NCBI RefSeq assembly: GCF_937898475.1
Contig: NZ_CALEJS010000041.1
Location: 62,001-126,000, forward strand
DNA: 64,000 bases
Reading direction: 5' to 3'
Origin: an uncultured Chitinophaga sp.
GTDB lineage: Bacteria; Bacteroidota; Bacteroidia; Chitinophagales; Chitinophagaceae
A program made the position numbers and the translations under genes. Below the pieces are notes generated by a model, which saw only the letters and a program-made list of their open reading frames with translations, made no database searches and was not told the origin of the DNA. Shown in pieces: positions 34,975-44,388 of the stretch. Position 1 is the stretch's first letter; every line of letters begins with the position of its first letter.

Positions 34975-36549
34975 TTACCAACCGGGGTTTTGCACCAGCA
35001 GCCTGTTCACCGCCATATCGTGCGCGGGGATAGGCATCAGCAGGTGGCGTTCCGACAAATTGGTGGCGGCTGTTGCGGTAAACTTATGGCTGGCGGGCGC
35101 ATTGGCATTGATATCGTCTGCCAGGGTTTTCATGGTGGAAATAAAAATACCCCAGCGTATCAGGTCGTATTTACGCAGGGCCTCGAAGCACAGTTCCCTG
35201 GAGCGTTCATCCTGTATGGCCTGGCGGAGGGCCTCTTTGCCCGACTGTTGTTCGGGTAGCAGATCAGGCATGCTGACAGATGTATCGCCGCTCATCAGTT
35301 TACCATAACCGCGGCGTCTTACCTGGTTCACCGCATCAATAGCCAGGGGCGTGGGTCCGTTAAGCTCATTCTCCGCTTCTGCCAACATCAGCAGCACATC
35401 TGCATAGCGCAATACCGCAAAATTCTGGGGAGTCAGGTTTTTGTTCTTTGGCGTAAGCGTTTCGTATTCGCGGCGCCATTTACCGATGTTCAGTTCCCAG
35501 AGGTTGTTATTCTTCCTGTAGGTGTTATTGGCGCCGGTGTAGTTGTAGTTGGCACAATTCCAGTCGCGTCGCAGATCAGCAGCTTCATACATCTTGTACA
35601 GCTTGTTGGTGGCGTTCACCGAAGCGTAGCTGTAGCCTATTTCCAGGCTGGCGCATTTTATCCCGATGTTATTGCCGATGCGGCCCGATTCGTCAAATAC
35701 ACCGGTACCATTGCCGGCGAATTCAATCTCCCATATACTTTCCTTTACATCGTATTTATCCTGCGCATAGTTGATGAAGACCTGGCTGTAGTCAGGGTTG
35801 AGGGCATGTTCGCCGGACTGCACCACTTTCTGAGCCCATTCCAGTGCATCCTGGTACCGGGCAACATCCCGTAACGGATAACCGGCCATCGTTAAACATA
35901 CCCTTGCCAGGATACCCTGCACGGCAGTTTTGCTTATGCGGCCGCTATACCCCAGGGAAGTAACGGTTTGTGTTTGAAGGAGCGCTTCTGCCTCCGTCAT
36001 ATCCTGCAGTATCTGTGCATATACCTCTTTCAAAGGAGCACGGGCAATATGCACGCTGTCTACAGAAAGCACAGGGTCCAGGATAATGGGCACATCGCCG
36101 AAATTGACGGCCAGCAGGAAGTAATAATAACCACGCAGGAACAGGGTCTCCCCTTTCACGATCCCTCTTCTGGTTTCATCCATCTGGGGACGGTTCACAC
36201 TGGCCAGCAATACATTTGCACGCGAAATGCCCTGCCAGATAGCACGCCAGAAACCGGCTACCTGCGCATTACCGGGATCGTACACATACATACGCATTCC
36301 GGTGGAAGGATTGCCTGCCTGGTAACTTTCATCGGTACTGGAGTTAATGGGCCAGGTCATGTAATCTCCGTAGATCTGCTCTTTGCCCAGCATATCGTAC
36401 ACCCCCAGCAGTCCGCGGTTCAGCTGCTCTTCTGATGTAAAATAGGTAGTTGTAACCAGTACATCCGTAGGGTGCGTGTCAAGGAACTTTTTACAACTGC
36501 TGGCAGTGCTTAATAAAAGTACGGCCAGCAAAAAGTGTATGCTTTTCAT
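34975..36549 (-). CDS. SusD/RagB-type nutrient-binding outer membrane lipoprotein
   Basis: A 524-residue surface lipoprotein that forms a lid on the SusC channel and binds the substrate. The lipobox STASSC is followed by KKFLDTHPTDVLVTTTYFTSEEQLNRGLLGVYDML, the SusD N-terminal pattern; later come VKGETLFLRGYYYFLLAVNFGDVPII and the C-terminal EALRQAIQDERSRELCFEALRKYDLIRWG. Five nucleotides separate it from the SusC stop. ATG 36549 was chosen for the clean signal peptide. Confidence 0.93.
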   Translation of the reverse strand: MKSIHFLLAVLLLSTASSCKKFLDTHPTDVLVTTTYFTSEEQLNRGLLGVYDMLGKEQIYGDYMTWPINSSTDESYQAGNPSTGMRMYVYDPGNAQVAGFWRAIWQGISRANVLLASVNRPQMDETRRGIVKGETLFLRGYYYFLLAVNFGDVPIILDPVLSVDSVHIARAPLKEVYAQILQDMTEAEALLQTQTVTSLGYSGRISKTAVQGILARVCLTMAGYPLRDVARYQDALEWAQKVVQSGEHALNPDYSQVFINYAQDKYDVKESIWEIEFAGNGTGVFDESGRIGNNIGIKCASLEIGYSYASVNATNKLYKMYEAADLRRDWNCANYNYTGANNTYRKNNNLWELNIGKWRREYETLTPKNKNLTPQNFAVLRYADVLLMLAEAENELNGPTPLAIDAVNQVRRRGYGKLMSGDTSVSMPDLLPEQQSGKEALRQAIQDERSRELCFEALRKYDLIRWGIFISTMKTLADDINANAPASHKFTATAATNLSERHLLMPIPAHDMAVNRLLVQNPGW

Positions 36550-36554
36550 AGCTG

Positions 36555-39500
36555 TTAAAGTGAAAGGTTCAAACCAAAAACAATTGTTCTTGCCATTGGG
36601 TATGCGGCCCAATCAAAGCCCGGTGTTAAGGTGGAATTGCGGGTAGATACTTCAGGATCACGGCCGGAGTAGCGGGTCCAGGTGTACAGGTTCTGTGCAG
36701 TAAGGTAGAGCCGGAGGCTTTTCATCTTATACCGCTTCATCAAATGCGCAGGCACCGTATATGCCAGGCTTACGGTTTTCAGCCGCAGGTAGGAGCCGTC
36801 TTCTATTACGCGGGAGGAGTAATAGCCCGGGCCCTGTCCGTTGGGCCGGTGCAGGGTATTGGAAGGATTGTCGGGCGACCAGTGATTTACATAGCCTGCG
36901 TACTGGTTCACGCTGGGTGTGCCCTTTCCATTGCCTTCAAATACCAGGCGGTTGGCATTCAGGATATCGTTACCATATGACCACTGGAAGAAGATGCCGA
37001 GGTCGAAACCTTTGTAGGAAAAATTGTTGGAAAAACCGCCTTTATGAATGGGCAACGATCGTCCTATTACTGTAAAGTCTTTTGCATTTACTACGAGGTC
37101 TCCATTAAGATCTTTGTATTTAATATCCCCCGGTTTGATGTTATTACGTTCTACCCCGTTGGTGGTGATATTCGCTTTCAGAAAATAACGCCCGTCTCCG
37201 CCCTTATCAAAGTCTTCATACTGGTATACACCATCCCATACGGCGCCATAAAACTGTGCTACCGGCGCTCCTATCTTAGCCATGTACAGCGGGAATCCCC
37301 AGCTGGCATCCCACAGCACAGGTGTGAGGATAGATTCCTGGTTTTCTGAGAGGCCCAGCACTTTATTGCTGTTAAAACTGATGTTGAAGGAGGAGGTCCA
37401 TTGAAAATTGCGGGAGCTCAGGTTCACTGTATTAAAGGTAAGCTCCAGGCCCTGGTTCCGCATTTTGCCGATGTTCTTATACCCTTCGTCAAAACCGGTG
37501 GTGTAGGGCAAAATAGCGTTCAGCAGCAGGTCGTTGGTGGTTTTGCGGTAGAGGTCTGCCGTGAAGGAGATCCTGTCTTTAAACAGGCCCAGATCAAGCC
37601 CCAGGTTCAACTGCGTGGTAGTTTCCCATTTCAGGCCCGGGTTGCCCAGGGTTTGCAGTTTAACACCTGCCACCGGTATGCCGTTATTGAATGAATAGGA
37701 AACGCTGGTGGGTAATGCCAGCGTAGAGAGATACGGAAAATCGCTTACACGGTTATTACCGGTGGCCCCATAAGAGATCCGTATCTTGGCCGCTGAAACA
37801 GCGGACAGCTGCCGCATAAACTTTTCTTCGCCAATACGCCAGGCAAAGGCGCCGGAGGGAAACCATCCCCACTTGTAGCCCGGTGCAAACTTTGAAGAGC
37901 CATCGTTACGGATGGAGGCGGTAAACAGGTAGCGGGCGTTATAAATGTAATTGACCCTGCCCAGGAAAGAGGCCAGGGTATTTTCAGAACGCTGCGAAAG
38001 CACATTCTGGGTAGCGCCTTCGTCCAGCGCATCAATGCCCAGTGATTCATTGAGTATCTGCGTTGCCGTTAGCCGGTAGAGGGAGGTTTTCGTACCCTGT
38101 GCCGTGAAGCCCGCTACGGCAGTCAGCTGGTGATGCCGGTTGAAGCTCCTGTTGTAGGTAAGCGTATTTTCATTGAGCCAGTTGCTGAGCATACCGTTAC
38201 TAACGCTGCCGTTGGGCCCTTTGATATTATAACGCGGGTTACCGGCGGACGTAAAGGAATTATAAAAAGATTCTGCTCTTGACCAATTGTTATTGATACC
38301 ACCTGAGATCCGTAAAGTGAGGCCGGGCATGATACGATATTGCAGGTAGCCGTTCACTGTGAGGTTGTTGCCAATGCGGTTATTGATCTCATTTTTTGCT
38401 GAAAGCACGGGATTGATGCGATAGTCTGCATTAACCAGGCCATCTACCGCCGGATCATAGAGCTCGTCCAGCAGGCTGCTGCTGTCGTTTCCGGCAACAG
38501 GACGGTATGCCAGCGCCTGGAACATGAGGTTCACGGAACCCGCAGTAGCGCCGGAAGAAACGATAATGCCAGACGACTTTGTACGGGCATAGTTAACGTT
38601 AACGCCTACCTTGAATTTGTTGTTCAGGGTCTGATCCAGCACCAGTCTGCCCTGGTAACGGCTAAAGCCTGTATGGATGATCAGGCCCTGCTGGTTAAAA
38701 TTATTCAGGGAGATAGCGTACTGCGTTTTGTCTGTCCCCCCGCGGATGGACAGGTCGTGGTTCTGCATGGGGGCCAGGCGTAACAGCTGTTCCTGCATAT
38801 CCAGCCCTGCTACGTTCCTGTAGTCTTCTACGGTTTTACCATCCTGCAGGTAAAGATCAGCGGCATTGGGTGCGCTGAGCATCTGGTATTTCACAAATTC
38901 ATAGGCGTTCATCATCCGTGGCCTGTTCATATCCTGCTGCAGGCCAACATAGGCATTGTAAGTGATCACGGGGTCTCCCTTCTTTCCTTTTTTGGTGGTG
39001 ATGATGATCACGCCGTTGGCGCCCCTTGAGCCGTATATCGCGGTAGCGGAAGCATCTTTCAGGATATCGATGGATTCGATATCAGACGGGCTGATCACGT
39101 TGTTGTCAGGATTTTCAATAGGGAAGCCATCAATTACATACAACGGAGAATTGTCCTGTGTAATTGAATTGGCTCCCCTTATTACTATATTGTTGGATGA
39201 ACCAGGTTGGCCGTCGTTGGCGGATACCTCCACCCCTGCCACTCGTCCGGCAAGAGCATCATCAAAGGATTTCACGGGGGCTTTGGAAAAGTCTGACATA
39301 TTCACCTGGCCTACGGAGCCTGTCACATCTTTCTTCTGTGCGGTTCCGTAGCCAATTACTACAACCTGGTCAAGCCCCGTGATCTGGTCTTCCATCACAA
39401 CGTTCAGGGCGGAACGCCCGCTGAGTGCAACTTCCTGCGGTTTAAACCCGATATAGCTGAACAACAGCGTTTGATGCAGATCCGGCAGTGCCGTAACAAA

Positions 39501-39977
39501 GATCCCGGCTTTATCGGTAACGCCTTTGGTGGCGCCTTCTTTGGTACTAACGCTTACGCCTGTAAGCGGCTCGTTCTGCATATCGGTTACCTTTATCAGC
39601 ACCTGCTGCTGCCATGCTGCAGGGGCGGCAGCAGCCCCGGGACGCTGCGGCTCCTGTTTCTTCAGTACAATACTGCCGTCGCGAATGGTCCAGTCTATCT
39701 TTTTATTCTTCAGCACCTGGTCCATCACTGCAGACAGCCCCGCCTGATCAAACCGGACATTCATTCTCTCGGTATCATCCAGCAGCTGGTTGGAATAAAA
39801 GACGGTCAAACCTGTCTGCTGTTTGATGGCGCTGAATATTTCAGCAATGCTGATACTGTTACTGCTCAGGGTTACACGGGAATTGTGCTGGGCAACACCG
39901 GTAGAGACCTGGGCCGTTAACAGGCAAAGCAATATCTGCAGGCGCACACGGCGCCCATTTTGTAACAGTTTTTTCAT
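36555..39977 (-). CDS. SusC/RagA-type TonB-linked outer membrane transporter with STN domain
   Basis: An 1140-residue transporter. Signal peptide (about 1-30), then an STN (secretin/TonB short N-terminal) domain (about 35-105, SISIAEIFSAIKQQTGLTVFYSN), a CarboxypepD_reg-like domain (about 125-195), the SusC signature VVVIGYGTAQKKDVTGSV, plug (with SIDILKDASATAIYGSRGANGVIIITTKKG), and a barrel ending in GLNLSL. The STN domain is typical of SusC proteins that signal to an anti-sigma factor of the FecR type, which is exactly what lies upstream. It probably imports an oligosaccharide or other ligand bound by SusD. Confidence 0.95.
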   Translation of the reverse strand: MKKLLQNGRRVRLQILLCLLTAQVSTGVAQHNSRVTLSSNSISIAEIFSAIKQQTGLTVFYSNQLLDDTERMNVRFDQAGLSAVMDQVLKNKKIDWTIRDGSIVLKKQEPQRPGAAAAPAAWQQQVLIKVTDMQNEPLTGVSVSTKEGATKGVTDKAGIFVTALPDLHQTLLFSYIGFKPQEVALSGRSALNVVMEDQITGLDQVVVIGYGTAQKKDVTGSVGQVNMSDFSKAPVKSFDDALAGRVAGVEVSANDGQPGSSNNIVIRGANSITQDNSPLYVIDGFPIENPDNNVISPSDIESIDILKDASATAIYGSRGANGVIIITTKKGKKGDPVITYNAYVGLQQDMNRPRMMNAYEFVKYQMLSAPNAADLYLQDGKTVEDYRNVAGLDMQEQLLRLAPMQNHDLSIRGGTDKTQYAISLNNFNQQGLIIHTGFSRYQGRLVLDQTLNNKFKVGVNVNYARTKSSGIIVSSGATAGSVNLMFQALAYRPVAGNDSSSLLDELYDPAVDGLVNADYRINPVLSAKNEINNRIGNNLTVNGYLQYRIMPGLTLRISGGINNNWSRAESFYNSFTSAGNPRYNIKGPNGSVSNGMLSNWLNENTLTYNRSFNRHHQLTAVAGFTAQGTKTSLYRLTATQILNESLGIDALDEGATQNVLSQRSENTLASFLGRVNYIYNARYLFTASIRNDGSSKFAPGYKWGWFPSGAFAWRIGEEKFMRQLSAVSAAKIRISYGATGNNRVSDFPYLSTLALPTSVSYSFNNGIPVAGVKLQTLGNPGLKWETTTQLNLGLDLGLFKDRISFTADLYRKTTNDLLLNAILPYTTGFDEGYKNIGKMRNQGLELTFNTVNLSSRNFQWTSSFNISFNSNKVLGLSENQESILTPVLWDASWGFPLYMAKIGAPVAQFYGAVWDGVYQYEDFDKGGDGRYFLKANITTNGVERNNIKPGDIKYKDLNGDLVVNAKDFTVIGRSLPIHKGGFSNNFSYKGFDLGIFFQWSYGNDILNANRLVFEGNGKGTPSVNQYAGYVNHWSPDNPSNTLHRPNGQGPGYYSSRVIEDGSYLRLKTVSLAYTVPAHLMKRYKMKSLRLYLTAQNLYTWTRYSGRDPEVSTRNSTLTPGFDWAAYPMARTIVFGLNLSL

Positions 39978-40028
39978 AACGCTGACAATCGTTTTCGTTT
40001 ACATCAACGTGGAGTGCATTTACTAAAA

Positions 40029-40053
40029 GACTGGATTATGGAAAAAATGGGTG
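40029..40053 (-). promoter_or_regulatory. Candidate ECF sigma promoter for susC
   Basis: On the minus strand CTTCACCC with a T-run (CACCC at 40053-40049), exactly 17 nt, then GTCTTTTA (GTC at 40031-40029). The GTC is 52 nt before the susC ATG. The same arrangement and spacing occur before fecR and before the beta-helix gene. Confidence 0.6.
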
Positions 40054-40096
40054 AAGGGATGAGAATAATGATATTTTTTTAACAAAAATACCGGGA

Positions 40097-40140
40097 GCCT
40101 ACGTAAAGCATAGGAGAAGCCTGTGTAAAGCCTATGTGAA
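40097..40140. repeat. Four 11-bp tandem units upstream of susC
   Basis: Units start at 40097, 40108, 40119 and 40130. Three fit GCCTAYGTRAA or close variants (GCCTACGTAAA, GCCTGTGTAAA, GCCTATGTGAA); the second (GCATAGGAGAA) is degenerate. They are 44 bp upstream of the ECF-type promoter, on the same face of the helix. Confidence 0.5.
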
Positions 40141-40188
40141 CCCATAGAAAAGCGGGTAAAAAAATACGCTTTACTTGAACCCTGCCGC

Positions 40189-41334
40189 TTATTTGAAGTG
40201 CAGGGTACCGTTGCTGAAATAATACTGTACGCCTGAAGTGATCTCCAGGTTGGTGAGGAAAGTCTCCAGCGGCTTGTTCTTTTCAATGGAGCCGGAAAAA
40301 GTTTGCCGGGCCAGTGCAGGATCATCAAATACGACATTTACATCAAACCAGCGGGGCAGCATCCTGGTAATTTCTCCCAGGGGGGCATTGTGAAAATAAC
40401 GTATGCCCTGCATCCAGGCCAATGCAATGGCCGGGTCAAAACGCTTTGTTTCAAATCCGGGGCCGGAGCGATAAATGGCCTGCTGTCCGGGGATCAGGCT
40501 TACTTCCTGGTTGCCTGCTTTTGTAATCACCTTACCGTCTACCAGGGCAAGTGTGGTAATATGATCATCATAGGCATTTATATTAAAAGAAGTGCCCAGC
40601 ACACGGATGGAAGTTTTGCCGGTGTGAACGATAAAGGGCCTGCGGGCATCTTTCGCCACTTTAAAAAAGGCTTCCCCGGCAAGATATACTTCCCGTTCAC
40701 CGGTGCTGAAGGAAAAGGGGAAACGAAGTGTTGTTGCAGCGTTCAGCCATACCTCGGTACCATCTTCCAGCACTATTTTATAATCCAGCCGGGCAGGTAC
40801 GATGAGGGTATTCCAGGCGTGCATCATGGTCTGGGTGCTGGCATAGCGCAGTTTATTACCCTGTATATTCAGTGCTGTGGCGCCTATGTTCAGCTGACGG
40901 GCAGCGGTATCAGAAAGGTTAACGCTGGCGCCGCCTGCCAGCGTTAACTGTACGCCGGGGGGCATTTTAACTGCTAATGCAGGTTTAGCGGCAGGTGCTG
41001 TTGCAGGGCGAAAATACCACCAGGAAATGAACAGGCATGGCAGGCATACTGCTGCTACAGCCATCCATTTTTTAGGAAAAAAAAATGAGCGCCTGCTTCC
41101 TGCGCTGGTGCGGAACCTGGCCGCAACCTGCTGCCAGGCCTGTTCATCATCCAGCCTGTTGAAAAACGCCTTTCCCTTACCGGTTCCCAGCTCATGCTGC
41201 ACCTCCTCCCACATCCGGAGGATCTCCAGGTCATTCCTGATGGCGCTTTCGATCAGGGCGTTATCTGCCTCGCTGATCGTTCCGGCAAACTTTTCAATCA
41301 GCAATTCCCGAATATGTTCTTTATTACATTCCAT
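40189..41334 (-). CDS. FecR family anti-sigma factor
   Basis: A 381-residue single-pass inner-membrane protein. The cytoplasmic N-terminus (about 1-85) would bind the ECF sigma factor; a membrane helix follows (WMAVAAVCLPCLFISWWYF), then the periplasmic FecR domain (about 170-265, with LEDGTEVWLNAATTLRFP and REVYLAGEAFFKVAKDARRPFIVHTG) and a DUF4974 domain at the C-terminus (LGEITRMLPRWFDVNVVF). It relays ligand binding at the STN domain of SusC to the sigma factor. The open frame has a TTG three codons upstream; ATG 41334 is preferred. Confidence 0.92.
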   Translation of the reverse strand: MECNKEHIRELLIEKFAGTISEADNALIESAIRNDLEILRMWEEVQHELGTGKGKAFFNRLDDEQAWQQVAARFRTSAGSRRSFFFPKKWMAVAAVCLPCLFISWWYFRPATAPAAKPALAVKMPPGVQLTLAGGASVNLSDTAARQLNIGATALNIQGNKLRYASTQTMMHAWNTLIVPARLDYKIVLEDGTEVWLNAATTLRFPFSFSTGEREVYLAGEAFFKVAKDARRPFIVHTGKTSIRVLGTSFNINAYDDHITTLALVDGKVITKAGNQEVSLIPGQQAIYRSGPGFETKRFDPAIALAWMQGIRYFHNAPLGEITRMLPRWFDVNVVFDDPALARQTFSGSIEKNKPLETFLTNLEITSGVQYYFSNGTLHFK

Positions 41335-41343
41335 CGTATACAA

Positions 41344-41368
41344 GACGTTATTTCAGAAAAAATGGGTG
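41344..41368 (-). promoter_or_regulatory. Candidate ECF sigma promoter for fecR
   Basis: GTTCACCC plus T-run (CACCC at 41368-41364), 17 nt, then GTCTTGTA (GTC at 41346-41344), inside the 37-bp sigma-fecR gap. The GTC is only 9 nt before the fecR ATG, so a transcript from here would be leaderless or nearly so. Confidence 0.55.
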
Positions 41369-41371
41369 AAC

Positions 41372-41911
41372 CTACCTAAAATTCATAAATCCCGCGCGCA
41401 GCTCTTTCACCGCCAGTTTAAGGTGTGTTTTAACAGAATTGGTGGTGATATGCATGATCCTGGCGGCCTCTTTGTACTTTTTCTTTTCCAGGTATACCAG
41501 GTTGAAGGCCTGCTGCCGCTGCGCGGGCAGCTCATTGATAATGGCATGCATGTTCTTCTCTGATTCATGCTCGAGTACAACATTCCGGTCTGTTTTATAA
41601 TCCAGCGTGCTTACATAACGGTGAAGCCGCTTGTCATTGACCTTCTTCTTCTCTAATGCCATCAGGCATCTGTTCTTAACGGCAATGTAAAGGTAAGACT
41701 TCAGGGATGTGCGTATCTGGAGGAACAGCTGTTTATCCCAGATCTCTATAAAGAGGGATTGCACCTGGTCTTCCGCCTCCATATCATCTTTCAGAATATA
41801 GTACGCATGGAGGTTCAACACTTTGTAATACTTTTTGAACAACTGCTCATAGGCGGCAACGCTGCCTGCCTTCAACTGCTCCAGTAGAAAATTGTCGTCG
41901 TTATTCTTCAT
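41372..41911 (-). CDS. ECF RNA polymerase sigma-70 factor (Bacteroidota type)
   Basis: A 179-residue ECF sigma factor. Region 2 is seen as AAYEQLFKKYYKVLNLHAYYILKDDMEAEDQVQSLFIEIW, and region 4 as INELPAQRQQAFNLVYLEKKKYKEAARIMHITTNSVKTHL. It is followed by fecR and susC in the standard order sigma-fecR-susC-susD, so it should switch on this uptake locus when the anti-sigma is relieved. It begins 35 nt after the stop of the beta-helix gene on the same strand and may be co-transcribed with it. Confidence 0.94.
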   Translation of the reverse strand: MKNNDDNFLLEQLKAGSVAAYEQLFKKYYKVLNLHAYYILKDDMEAEDQVQSLFIEIWDKQLFLQIRTSLKSYLYIAVKNRCLMALEKKKVNDKRLHRYVSTLDYKTDRNVVLEHESEKNMHAIINELPAQRQQAFNLVYLEKKKYKEAARIMHITTNSVKTHLKLAVKELRAGFMNFR

Positions 41912-41946
41912 GGTTATGACGGGTTACAGGGTCTTTTTCATAGGAT

Positions 41947-44310
41947 CTATACCGCTTTACTGAGTGTAACGTTTATAAACCAGTCAGTACTGTCATATTT
42001 TTCGCATACGGCGATATTCGTGGCCGCATCTGCAAGATTAGTAAATATTATTTTACCGCCAACGGGCACGCCCGCATAATTTGTATTCAGCCAGGTTTTA
42101 GTAAGCGTATTGGGGTCTACCTCGGCGTTAATGTAAGTATAGCCCATTTGCGCGGGCGCCAGGGTACCGTCCAGCGCGGCGGTGCTGATAAAGGGTACCA
42201 CCATCATAAATGCCAGGTCAAAACCCTCCGTGGCTGCCGCACAATAGATCTGGCCCATCATACCGTCGGGCCCCAGCGAGGTATCTACGCTTGCTCCAAT
42301 TATCTGCCAGCTGGTATCCACATTATAAAGCACCATGGAAGCAAAGCCGCTGCCGCCATCACTTCTTTCAAACCCGATGGATATATTCTGCGCAGTGCTC
42401 AGAGAACGCACTTTGGCATACAGTTTCCACCTGGCTTTAGGAAAGAACTGGTTGATAAGGAATTTATTGCTGCCACTGCCCAGGGGCGAGCGGATAGCCT
42501 TTTTACCACTGGTAGGGAAGCGCATATAACCATTCACTTCCAGCAGGGATGGATCGTCAAAGCGGGGCGCGGCGTTGGTCACACCCTGGTAGATATTGGA
42601 TGTAGCCGGGTAGAACAGTACGCCCCTGCCCTGGTAAGGCGTGGAGGGATTGCCAAAGAACAAATAATCCGGGTAAAAGCCCCCGAAGTTGGTTGGCACT
42701 GTATTCTTGTGATAATAACTGATGAAGCGCGCGCTGTCTGTACCATCTGTAGAACGGTTAAAGAGGATGGTATTATTTACGCCCGCATCTGTTACAAACA
42801 CTTCTTTTACGCCATCTGTAGCAATGGTAATGTGGTTGCCGTCGCCGGTCATTCGCAGGGCCTGCCCATCGTCTATATCCACTTTATCGATCCTGCTGTA
42901 ATTGGTGGCAATGGTCATATAGCCTGCATTGACAGCGCTGTTGCCGAACTGCATACGTGGGCCGGAGAAAATGGTCATGCTTCTGCCGGAGATATAGACA
43001 TATTCTTTGCCTGTCATATAAGCCAGATCAAAAGGTCCTTCTGTGAACATGTCCTGGAATGAACAGCTGAAAGGTTCATAACGCGCTAAAGACACATAGC
43101 CGAAAATGCGGATAGCTACACGGCTGGTCTGACAGGCCCAGGTATTGATGTGGCAATAAGCCATATTGGGTACGCTGAAGGCTACACGGCGGCAATTGGC
43201 GGTGATCAGGTGATTGGCCGCCCATTCATCGCAGGCATACTCAATGGTATGTGCGCCCGCCGGAACTACATAGAGATCCGGCGTACCTGTTATGGTAAGG
43301 TTGGTGATAGCGGCGCCGTTGGCCGTTGCCGCCAGGCGGAAGGTAGAGGGCGTTTGTCCCACCACGTAATAGCGGAAACGGGGCCGTATTTCGGCAATGC
43401 TGCCGTCGTTAGGGTCAAAGATCAGCGCCACCTGTTTATTGGCTGTATAACCATGCTCTACGTTCGTGGTAAAGGTACCGGTAACAGGGTCACATGCGCA
43501 AACTACCCGCGGCGTCATGATATTATGGGTTTCTGAAGTACCGCAGATAATGCCGTAGTCCAGGTTGCGCATTTCCGTTTTAACGCCAAAGTTCACTTTG
43601 TAGGCGGCGCCGCTGAAGAAAATGCCGGTATCGCCAAAACCGGCTGCCAGTCCGCCGGTGGTACGCTCAATATAGATCTTATCAAACATGAGCCCTACTA
43701 CCGCAGGGAAGTGAAAAGCGCAGATGCCTACCCTTTCGCCAAAGAGCCCAATACGAAGATAGTTGGGACGGGCGTCTACGGGGTTGGCCAGGCGCAGGCG
43801 CATATTACTGATATAGATCTCTGTGGCTACTACATAACCCGGCTCTCCTACTCCTTTCCAGTAAAATATATCTTCGCCGGCTATATTCTGGACAATCACA
43901 CGCGGACCGTTACCTTCAACGGTGTATACACCGGTAATATCCACTCTGCCGGTTACATATGTGCCGTCTGGCAGGAACATCACCCTTCTGAAGGAAGCGC
44001 CTTTGATATAGGTGGCGCAGTTGTTGAATGCGGCGGTATCGACTGTTACATTATCGCCTTTGGCGCCGAACCATCGTACGCTTACTTTATCTGTTGTGAT
44101 CACACGGATCCATCTGCCGGTATCGGTACAGTCGTATTGTGCATCCTGTATGGTAACGCCGCCATCGTCAACGGCTGTTGAAGTGGCGTTCCAGAAAAAT
44201 TCACCGCCGCCACTGTCACCAGGGGTCCAGTAGCCCAGCACGTACACTAATTCGTTGGGGCGGGGCCGTTTGGTATTAGCTCTCAGATCAGCTATGGAGT
44301 TAAACTGCAT
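41947..44310 (-). CDS. Tailspike-like right-handed beta-helix protein
   Basis: A 787-residue protein. The N-terminus (SIADLRANTKRPRPNELVYV, then GDSGGGEFFW and DDGGVTIQ) and the following VSVRWFGAKGDNVTVDTAAFNNC are typical of phage tailspike or pectate-lyase-3 type proteins that begin a right-handed beta-helix. The helix covers about residues 80-480; the C-terminal part resembles a carbohydrate-binding or jelly-roll module. No signal peptide is visible, which is unusual for a protein next to a SUS locus. It ends 35 bp before the ECF sigma gene and carries the same ECF-type promoter motif. It may be a polysaccharide-binding or degrading protein; no catalytic residues can be assigned. Confidence 0.72.
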   Translation of the reverse strand: MQFNSIADLRANTKRPRPNELVYVLGYWTPGDSGGGEFFWNATSTAVDDGGVTIQDAQYDCTDTGRWIRVITTDKVSVRWFGAKGDNVTVDTAAFNNCATYIKGASFRRVMFLPDGTYVTGRVDITGVYTVEGNGPRVIVQNIAGEDIFYWKGVGEPGYVVATEIYISNMRLRLANPVDARPNYLRIGLFGERVGICAFHFPAVVGLMFDKIYIERTTGGLAAGFGDTGIFFSGAAYKVNFGVKTEMRNLDYGIICGTSETHNIMTPRVVCACDPVTGTFTTNVEHGYTANKQVALIFDPNDGSIAEIRPRFRYYVVGQTPSTFRLAATANGAAITNLTITGTPDLYVVPAGAHTIEYACDEWAANHLITANCRRVAFSVPNMAYCHINTWACQTSRVAIRIFGYVSLARYEPFSCSFQDMFTEGPFDLAYMTGKEYVYISGRSMTIFSGPRMQFGNSAVNAGYMTIATNYSRIDKVDIDDGQALRMTGDGNHITIATDGVKEVFVTDAGVNNTILFNRSTDGTDSARFISYYHKNTVPTNFGGFYPDYLFFGNPSTPYQGRGVLFYPATSNIYQGVTNAAPRFDDPSLLEVNGYMRFPTSGKKAIRSPLGSGSNKFLINQFFPKARWKLYAKVRSLSTAQNISIGFERSDGGSGFASMVLYNVDTSWQIIGASVDTSLGPDGMMGQIYCAAATEGFDLAFMMVVPFISTAALDGTLAPAQMGYTYINAEVDPNTLTKTWLNTNYAGVPVGGKIIFTNLADAATNIAVCEKYDSTDWFINVTLSKAV

Positions 44311-44363
44311 GTTATTAAGTTTTAAAATGAATGCCTCTTGTGATCGATCATCATATAAATAAT

Positions 44364-44388
44364 GACTGCTTTTTACGGAAAAAGGGTG
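44364..44388 (-). promoter_or_regulatory. Candidate ECF sigma promoter for the beta-helix gene
   Basis: CTTCACCC plus T-run (CACCC at 44388-44384), 17 nt, then GTCATTAT (GTC at 44366-44364), 54 nt before the ATG at 44310. Spacing matches the susC and fecR sites exactly. It lies in a 384-bp gap in which I see no gene. Confidence 0.55.

Noticed and set aside
42148..43062. 304-codon open frame on the plus strand
   Set aside because: Antisense to the beta-helix gene; no recognisable domain.
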